Assembly (NCBI GenBank): GCA_036850595.1
Contig: CM072170.1
Coordinates: forward strand, 20,107,696-20,171,695
Length of the DNA: 64,000 bases
Source: Rhyacichthys aspro
Taxonomy: Eukaryota > Chordata > Actinopteri > Gobiiformes > Rhyacichthyidae
Direction of reading: 5' to 3'
Below the pieces are notes generated by a model that saw only the letters and a list, made by a program, of their open reading frames with translations, was not told where the DNA came from and did not search any database. The translations under genes and the position numbers were made by a program. Numbering within the stretch: position 1 is the stretch's first letter; each line of letters begins with the position of its first letter. This document shows, in pieces, positions 56,499 to 64,000 of this stretch.

Positions 56499-58015
56499 AT
56501 GCCCCTTACAGAACTTTATGGATATACTGAATGAAAAAAGTTATGGTAGTCCATTCTAGAGGGAACAATTACATTTATTCGTTTTTTAGCATCACTTTTT
56601 GTTTTCAGAATGAGAGAAGTCAAAGTCGAAGTTATGTGCTTCAAAAAAGACCACACCTAGATTAGAAGTGAGACTCAAGGCCAGACTGATAAAAGTTAAT
56701 ACTTAAAAAACTTAATACTAATGATTTGATACCCAATGCCTATGATTACTTGGGCCAAAGGTAATACTTTTTATCTCAATTTGGGAGCATTAAATTTAAA
56801 ATCATTCATGTCTCTGTGATGGTGCTTTTTCATCAGCTTTGTTGACAGATAAAGCTAAAAATATTGCCTAATGGAAGCATGTTTGCACGGAATGTAAGGT
56901 AAAACAGAATTCTTTCTGCTCTACTTCTCTTGGTTAGCTCTTAAAATGGACAACTATGGCTGGGAGTCTTTGTCTGTCAGTGTCCAAGGCCTCAGATATA
57001 GACTGCTGTTGTATTATGCTTTCCACTTGTAAAAAACTTTCTCCCAGCAGATTGTTAAACTCCAAATAGTTTGGAAGTGATGTTATAACTCTTTTCAGAT
57101 TAATGTGCAGTGACTAGTGCTTCTTCAGACTTGTGCTTTTATGGAGGTCTACAATTTACCCTTAAATACTATGGCAGCAGTAAGGGCAACTCATTTTTGC
57201 CTTTCTGTTATAAAATTAAGGCCCAATGAGTTTCACCTCCCCACATCAAGTACCACCTACATGCTACAAGTTGCTTGATTTGTTTCACAATACAACCGAG
57301 CAACCTAATGGCTAAAGCAAAAATAAGAACAGCTTCACTACATTTGGTTAGTTTTAGTATACATTTTGCTGATTTTTGGCTACTTTATCATTATTTTTAT
57401 TTTTTTTATTTCTTTTTATCACATTTACTGTTTTCATTTTGTTTTGTTTAATTTTTGCTAATGACCCTTTCCTGACTGTGTTTATGTGTCTTTGTGTACA
57501 TTAAACCACTTTTATGTCTTTTTATTAGATCAGATTTGAAAATGTCTCCCTGTAAATAACGTAACTCTTTGGTCCTACATGACAAAACTCATTTTCAATG
57601 TTGTTTTTGTAGTCAGTTATTTTAAACCCCTTCTCTCTTTGAAATATTATTACTATGTGTGTACAGACACAATAAACACCTATTCTGGAGATTCTTGTAT
57701 ACTAATAACAGACAAACAGTGCATGTATATGAAAACATATACACATTCAACATATTTTATTTACTTTATTTAAATGCCAACATTCATACATTTATATTAT
57801 GACACATATTCTCAGTCTAACAAACTCAACACAATGGAGCTACAGGACAAAATGTTCTCTTCAGTATTTAAGGGAGGTTTGCAACTAGCTTCAGCATTAA
57901 TCTGTTTAATCATGAAAAATGCAGAGGAAAAGGAATATTGGACAGCATCTTTGCAAAGGCGTAGGGCTGTGTGTTTGTTGAGTATGCTTTATAGAGTTGG
58001 TTATGGTAGAGTAGT

Positions 58016-58260
58016 AAGTTCAATTCAATTTTATTTGTATAGCCCAGTATCACAACAACAATTGCCTCAAGGGGCTTCACAAAACAGACAGTAAAATGCA
58101 AACTGGCAGAACAAGACAACATCCCCCGTCCCAGACCCTCCATCAGGGTAAGGAAAAACTCAAAAACCCCAGCTGGGGAAAAAGAGAAACCTCAGGGAGA
58201 ACCACAGAAGGAGGGATCCACTCCCAGGACGGACAAGCCGTGCAATAGATGATTCTAAGT
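58016..58260. repeat. Common fish dispersed repeat
   Basis: Starts caattttatttgtatagccc and contains tcaaggggcttcac and agagaaacctcagggag, a motif order I know from many teleost introns. Family name not assigned. Confidence 0.65.
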
Positions 58261-58482
58261 CCTTTAAAATAATGAAAATGTCGTGCTGTATATGTCCTCG
58301 GGGGGACTCAATACAGTTTCTAAGAATAAGAGCAAAGAACAAATTTTCAGTGCCATTAACACCTGTGCTTTTATCCTGCCAACCAACAGGTGGAGCCACT
58401 GGATCATCAACATGAGTCTGAGCCCCAAAATATGCACTTGGTTTTACTTTAATTATTTTACTTATTTGTTGACTTAAACCAA

Positions 58483-58485
<3 letters not shown>

Positions 58486-58558
<73 letters not shown>
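58486..58558. repeat. (TA)n microsatellite
   Basis: About 36 TA dinucleotides upstream of gja1; likely polymorphic. Confidence 0.97.
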
Positions 58559-58560
<2 letters not shown>

Positions 58561-58740
58561 AATTGATGATTACGCTACCCTACCTAACATGTAAACATAA
58601 AATAAAGAATTTGCTTGTTGGCATTACGATGTTAATTGTTTAGATTACAGTAAACAAAACATCCCATCTTAATTTGAAAGCTGTCTTTCCTCTGAGCTAG
58701 GAAACATTAACCTCTGCACTTCTATTCAGTAAGATATGAA

Positions 58741-58870
58741 AGTACTCCAAACTTCGCAGTGGTCTTCGTGTCTTGACGTAAACGTCAGGTGACTAACGGG
58801 ACGGCTCTGTTAAAAGAATAGCGGGGGGGCAAACTTTCTTCAAACTGCACTCAGTCGGGACAAACTGTGG
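58741..58870 (+). promoter_or_regulatory. Candidate gja1 promoter
   Basis: Lies just upstream of the inferred non-coding exon. It has a CRE-like palindrome gacgtaaacgtc followed by an AP-1-like ggtgacta, then ttaaaagaat as a weak TATA-like element and a G run. AP-1 and GC elements are known for mammalian Cx43 promoters. Factor use here is inference. Confidence 0.45.
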
Positions 58871-58933
58871 ATTCGTCTCGAGTTCCCGTCAGAAATTTGT
58901 GAAGAACGAGTCACGGGGCTTTGGCACTTTTCG
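58871..58933 (+). other. gja1: gja1 5' UTR exon 1 (3' end defined)
   Basis: Ends ttttcg followed by a strong donor gtaagttt at 58934. The left edge is approximate. Vertebrate GJA1 has one non-coding exon and one exon holding the whole coding region, which fits the single intron to 63903. Confidence 0.6.
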
Positions 58934-60094
58934 GTAAGTTTAACTTCCATTCTATTTGAGATGCTTAAAGCTTCTTCATGGTAGTAGCTTCACAGTCAGT
59001 GGAATGCTCAAGTAAACGGTTATTTTACTTTTTTATACAAAATTTGTGTTCTGTTTTCAGGTGAACTGATTTCTCAATTTCGATATTGAATAATAAGGAA
59101 GGACGTAAAAAATAACGCAGCCTAATAAAGTAAAACATACTGAAAGGATAGAGTATTTTGACTTGAAAATAATAGGGAATCACTGATAACCATTATTGGA
59201 GTTGTTGCTGTGCACTCGTTTTGGTTCTTGTATTGAGGTTTTGTTTTTTGTTTTGTTTTTTCAATTGTGTAATTGGAAGTACCTTTCACCTGGTCTGGTA
59301 CATATTTTTACAGAGAGTGCAGTTAAATGTTTTAGGTTCGTTTCATTTTAATGAAGTTCCATTGATAAGTACTGCTGCGTGGGACATTGTATAGGAGTCT
59401 ATTGTTCTCTTGGCTTATGTCTTAGTGGGTTCCGTCTTATGAACTCAGTCATTTAGAAAGTGGCGGGTTTTAGTGTTTTCTAATATTTTACTAGTATTTG
59501 AGCCCGAAATTGTGCATAATTCAGCCTAGGTCCAGTATGGGGCAGGGGTTGTGATGGGATAAGTAAAAGCACATGCACTTGGTTTTGTAGCATGTGAATT
59601 AGACTGAAGGTCCCACTTATCCATATTAACTCACTGCTAAAGTACACTAGCAGCCAAATTAAATTGAATCTAAGTCTATTTCAGGGAACCACTACAGCCT
59701 TCCACTATTTTGCTGGAGAAATACTCAAATGGAACTTTCATATAGTCTTTAATCTACTTATCCATTAGGATAAGTAGATTAGATTTTCATTCCTTTTATT
59801 TCAAGATTGATTATTTTTTTATTTTACGTTTTTTGACCTTATTGCATTGAAAAACTCCAATTGTAGTATTAAAAACTGTGCCGGTATCAGCGTTATGTTG
59901 GTGTAGGTAGCTTATTAACACAGCCTGAGAGCTAAGCATCAGTTTGATTTTTATGTTGATTGTTAAGGATCAGTTTTGTGAAATTCCCAGGCTGTTTTTT
60001 AATCTGGAAAGTCATGCAGAAAAAATACCTAATAAGAAAGGTAATACAAATTTACAACTTTACCAGAAAAGGACATCAAAGCACATCTTGTACA

Positions 60095-60120
60095 TTTTTT
60101 TTTTTTTTTTTTTTTTTTTT
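60095..60120. repeat. Poly(T) run, 26 bases
   Basis: Uninterrupted T tract in gja1 intron 1, possibly the inverted tail of a retroposed sequence. Confidence 0.95.
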
Positions 60121-61044
60121 GAGCCAACGCTTCTGAGACATAAGCCTTCCAAAGAACACACTGGACCAAGAATGTCTAACCCTTGAGTTGGGTTTTGTGT
60201 CAGTTGTTCAGAAAAAGGATTCAAATGAGTATTATTGAGTATTTATTTATTTTTCACCTTGTAACCCACTCTCTATGTGTCGATCTTTGACACAATGGTG
60301 CCAGTGGAGGGAGGCTGGTTATAGTAAAAACAGTTACAGGAAACCTGTAGTGTTACCTTCAGCCACCGTGTGATGCTGTGTTCTTTTGTCTGTTTATCAA
60401 CAGCCATATTTAAACCCCCGAGACTGCAGTTCCTGCAAGTTTTTTCACAGTATTGCAGATGTTATTGATGTCACTAAAGGTAAAACGTGTACTTATTTGT
60501 GGAGGACGTGTTCAATCAACTATTTAGCCACACAATATACTCACACTCTTTCCTGCTTTAATTTAATGTTTAAACCAAAGTTGAACGTTTTAGTCCAGCA
60601 TTAGACCGAAGTTTTCCTCAGTTGAAACAAAAACAAAAAAGCCACTGCCGGTTTAATGGTCACAGAAAAAAAAGATTATCAGTTTGAGCTATTGTGGTAA
60701 TGCTGCATTACCTGGAAAAGTAAATGTTATAGAATGTCAATTATTATTATTCTCACTACTTGTGACTGGTAAAATAATATTACTGTTACTCTTACTGCTA
60801 TTCTTTCTGCCTGACACTGCTTTGTTTTAACGGCTGATCAGATGGGACCTTCTGCATGTGCGTATGACAACCACTAAACAAAACTACACAACACTATAGC
60901 ACTCACTTTTAGCCTTAGAATAAATATAGTAGTATAGCCTTATGGTCATTTTGCTGGTTCTCTGAAATTAAACAGGGAAAATGCACACTTTTTTGTCGCA
61001 GTCCATCTGGCTCAGATTCAACATAACAAAGCTAAGTGGCACTC

Positions 61045-61179
61045 AAGAAAAGGTTTTCTGACAAGGCATCTGCACGTAGGTTTTAGGTAAACTCAGAATT
61101 GACAAAGTCTCTTGGATGAGGGATGAAACGTCTTCACCCAAAACCTATGTCCAGATGCCTTGTCAAAAAAACTTTTCTT
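61045..61179. repeat. 37-bp imperfect inverted repeat
   Basis: 61045-61081 (aagaaaagg, gacaaggcatctg) pairs with 61143-61179 (cagatgccttgtc, cttttctt). The spacer holds ctcttggatgagggatgaaacgtcttc, a motif I associate with fish retroelement 3' ends; the family is uncertain. Confidence 0.75.
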
Positions 61180-62619
61180 GAAAATGTCTTGGATGACTGA
61201 GAAACTCCACAAACATGTTGCTGTTAAATTGCACTGTTTATTCCTCGTGAGAGAACCCGTTTTCTTAATTTAACCCATCCATCATTGAATAGGACAAAGT
61301 GTAAGGAGCAGAGGGCAGTCACTGTGCAGTGCCCAGGGACTCTCTCTAAATGTAGACCAGGTATCTTGGTCATTAGCAGTGACTGAAAGATTACCCCATA
61401 ATTTGCATGTTTTTCAAGGTTGGTTGGGGAAACCCAAACCAGTGACTCGCAAAGTAGTGAAAATACATTTGTTGTCAGTGCTGTGACGTCAGGTCTTTTG
61501 TATCTCTGATTGGTTTAGTCAGCATCCATTTGTCCTGCCCCCTGGAAATAAAACTTGTATTGAGAGGGGCCAGATTAATTCTTTGTATGCAATAGAAAAT
61601 TATTTAAATATAATTAGGATGGCTGGCCAGGCAAGGAAACCGGGGCAAAGAAAAATAAATTTGAGTGACAAGAGCTCTGACATCATTCACCAGTAAAGAT
61701 GGTAACTGATGGTCGACCTGTGAGTGTAGCTGTCTTTGAAGCTGTGCACTGACTGTGGTTGGGTGTAGCACATAGACTCATACTAGATGTCAGTGCACTT
61801 AACTCTCAGTACATTAAGGTGTCAATCTGTCTCTTTTTAACAAAAATAGCAAAAAAAAAATAAAAAAAAAAATACAGAAAACGGTTAGGTAAAAGTTCAG
61901 GTAAACAAGTACCTGAGGAAAAGCCCTCCAGACAGGCAAACTCCACTCGCCCTGGTCAAGTCAAACTTGGGGCCTAATCACTGTGAGGGATCAATTCTAC
62001 CCACCCTGCTGTTGTGCTGCCATCTAAAGCAGATCAGACTCTTGCTAGACACTACACTATGTTACTATCAAGAACAAATCATTTTATGACACCAAAAACA
62101 TTTCCAAGATGCATTAATTACAACCATTCAGTCTGTAAAACTGTAAAATTTAGCTAAATATACTCCTTCCATAAATCAATCTGGAAACTTGTTGAAAGTC
62201 CTTTGGTTGGGTTTTTCTGTTAGTCCTGGTTGAGACCAATCTCTCCAGTAAATAGCTAAAATAAAAAGAGGGGAAACCAGTAGAAATAGTCACTGTCACT
62301 GGTTATAGACACTGGTTGTGTGTGGTTGTGTGCTGTGTGTACAGAGCACATGCTGCATTCAACCCATTGCCTAAGAATCTTATACATGTCCTGAACGAAT
62401 ATTATTCATTTTGGTTTTGTGGATTTTGAAAATGCTGTTTCACATATTTTTGTTGTTTGTTTTGTACCAGTATTTTAAACAGACCAAGACAAAATGGTGT
62501 GTCTAATGTTTAATGGTAATGGTAGTGAAATTTGGTTTTGCCTTTGGTTTGGCCAATATAGAAGCGATCACATGAACTTTAAAGTGCATATACAACATAT
62601 GGGGTGTTTCAGTTAATAC

Positions 62620-63333
62620 TAAGGGTGCTACGATCCCAATTTTTGAGGCTGATCACTCATCACTGAAATTATTATCGGCTGATACTGATCACCAATCATG
62701 AATCATGGATTATATTTTATTAAGTACCTTAATAAATTCATTCTTAAAAACACAGAAGCCTATTTTTAATATTAATTATTAGGGGGTGGTAAAAGTTAAA
62801 GGGTATTCAACTGACAATGTTTTCTTTTCTTTTCTTTATTTACTTATTTAGTTTTATCCAGCTTAAACAGTAGATTTTTCTCACAATAACTACACACAAC
62901 AAAATGCCTAACAAAAAACAACACTCAACTTGTGCCTTATTATGGCTACATACAACTATCCTAAGTCACCCCTTAGCTTTACTTCACTGAACTTTAAATT
63001 AAGGAACAAATAACAGGCACACCCTGGAGTGCTGTATAAACCAGAAAAGAAAACAGAATATGCCATACGGTTGCTGTAGTTGGAGAGTTTGTGACAGCAA
63101 GAGCTGTGTGAGGGGCATCTGGCTGCAGAGCTACTCTGCTCCGTCTTAGTGCTGGCTAAGTTATACAGCATGTTATACAGTATGTTTTTGGCTTGCTTTC
63201 TTCCGTGGGGGATTTCCTTTTGACAAATGTTGCCAACGGCGAATTTAATGTCTTGCTGAGACACGTCAAAAAATGCCAGACACCAATCACACTATTTTTA
63301 GCCATTATTGGCCAATCAATCGGAGAACCCCTA
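62620..63333. mobile_element. hAT MITE, 714 bp, in gja1 intron 1
   Basis: Ends TAAGGGTGCTACGATC and (inward) TAGGGGTTCTCCGATT, flanked by an exact 8-bp duplication GTTAATAC (62612-62619 and 63334-63341). Same general TIR group as 18278 and 32725. A 102-codon minus-strand frame inside has no recognisable domain. Confidence 0.88.
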
Positions 63334-63922
63334 GTTAATACACATTAAATCTTTGAACTGATGTAATGTCTATAGAAATGTGGAATTTTGCATGTGTCCA
63401 CAGTGGGTAAAGTTGCAACATTTATTCCTGCCTGCTTTAAGGTTCAACCAAGATTTTTTCTGAGTGAGGGTGAGATAACTCTTCACAAGTCTGTTGCTAA
63501 GAGTAGGGGCTTTTCTAAAACCAGTTCTGGAACTGTCACTTTTTAAAAGATTCAAATTTTGCTTAATTATTTGTTTGACCCTGTTTGTTTCTGAACTGTA
63601 CTGCATTACAAAGTAAGCTACACTTGGTACACAGTTGTGATTTACGATGACTGTATGATCTAAGCTGATAGTGCTGTGTTCTGCTAATATGTCTGCTGAT
63701 ATTTAAATGAACAGAAGGGAACAGATGTGTTGTAGGTGAAACTTACGAGATGGAGTACTGGAGTGCATGTTTTATTATATTTGTTAAATAGCAATTAAAA
63801 AATTGTAACTTTTGTAATGTGTCAAACGGAAACCAATAGGTCCAGGATTTGTGGATGAAAATTAACTGACATTTGTCTATTTAACCTGTGCTTTTGCTTT
63901 CAGGAGCTAGCACAGTCTGAGG

Positions 63923-64000
63923 ATGGGCGACTGGAGTGCTCTGGGTCGCCTGCTGGACAAAGTCCAGGCCTACTCCACAGCAGGTGGTAAGGTGTGGCTG
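63923..64000 (+). CDS. gja1: Gap junction alpha-1 protein (connexin 43), N-terminus only
   Basis: The first 26 codons, beginning [18 protein letters not shown], are visible; the window ends before the first membrane segment. The acceptor cag at 63901-63903 precedes a 19-base leader and the ATG. The stretch matches mammalian Cx43 almost residue for residue, with Arg for Lys at position 9. The N-terminal helix folds into the channel pore and takes part in voltage gating. Connexins form hexamers at the plasma membrane that dock between cells. In GJA1 the remaining coding region is normally one uninterrupted exon, which should lie just past the window edge. A recent teleost duplicate could have a similar start, but the synteny with mcm9 supports gja1. 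Confidence 0.96.

Larger units (their letters stand above)
56104..58740. other. mcm9-gja1 intergenic region
   Basis: It holds the mcm9 3' flank, a LINE fragment (minus, about 56190-56420), a common fish repeat (58016-58260) and a TA array (58486-58558). I looked for a large terminal mcm9 exon encoding a C-terminal extension on the plus strand and saw none. Confidence 0.55.
58934..63903 (+). other. gja1: gja1 intron 1
   Basis: About 5 kb, ending in a pyrimidine-rich acceptor (tgcttttgctttcag, 63889-63903). It contains a T run (60095-60120), an inverted repeat (61045-61179) and a hAT MITE (62620-63333). A possible alternative 5' exon near 60404-60479 has AG and GT at its edges, but nothing else supports it. 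Confidence 0.7.

Noticed and set aside
60404..60479. Alternative gja1 5' exon
   Set aside because: AG and GT borders exist by chance often; no promoter or conservation evidence is visible.
62956..63264. 102-codon minus-strand frame in the gja1 intron MITE
   Set aside because: No recognisable domain, and it lies inside a non-autonomous hAT element.

Overview
This window is nuclear DNA from a ray-finned (teleost) fish. Four vertebrate genes can be read exon by exon with GT-AG junctions: gopc (+), cep85l (-), mcm9 (+) and the start of gja1/connexin 43 (+). The introns and intergenic DNA hold tRNA-derived SINEs, Tc1/mariner and hAT elements, a Ty3/gypsy chromovirus, LINE pieces and (TA)n arrays typical of fish. 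From memory, all four genes lie in the human 6q22 neighbourhood, so this is a conserved synteny block. I see none of NUS1, SLC35F1, PLN, ASF1A, FAM184A or MAN1A1, which I recall lying between them in human.

Layout. 1-6.9 kb: no recognisable gene; an LTR-like segment (about 4.93-5.30 kb) and a CAGCCACAG minisatellite. 6.9-11.7 kb: a decayed Ty3/gypsy element with gag, protease, RT, RNase H, integrase and chromodomain; its 3' LTR is reduced to about 65 bp. 11.8-12.6 kb: a retroviral-type RNase H fragment on the minus strand. 13.7-14.1 kb: a LINE RT fragment on the minus strand. 15.33-22.29 kb: one large DNA transposon with CAGTGTTGG ends and an exact 8-bp target duplication. It carries a broken multi-exon DUF4806-type gene and has been hit by at least four later elements. 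Its right end lies 323 bp upstream of the gopc ATG.

22.6-31.5 kb: gopc, 8 coding exons, 437 aa, with a Tc1 element, SINEs and small hAT elements in its introns. 31.5-36.3 kb: tail-to-tail intergenic DNA with hAT MITEs, a large inverted repeat and a perfect 24-bp hairpin. 36.3-48.2 kb: cep85l, 12 coding exons on the minus strand, about 677 aa. 48.2-49.1 kb: a shared head-to-head promoter. 49.1-56.1 kb: mcm9, 13 coding exons, 671 aa, ending just after the helicase core. 58.8-64 kb: gja1 non-coding exon 1, a 5-kb intron and the first 26 codons, cut by the window edge.

The host genes act in separate processes: Golgi/PDZ trafficking, centriole/centrosome function, helicase-dependent DNA repair, and gap junctions. 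The main unusual content is the nested transposon with its DUF4806 cargo gene beside the gopc promoter, followed by the many datable small insertions and the short C-terminus of mcm9.
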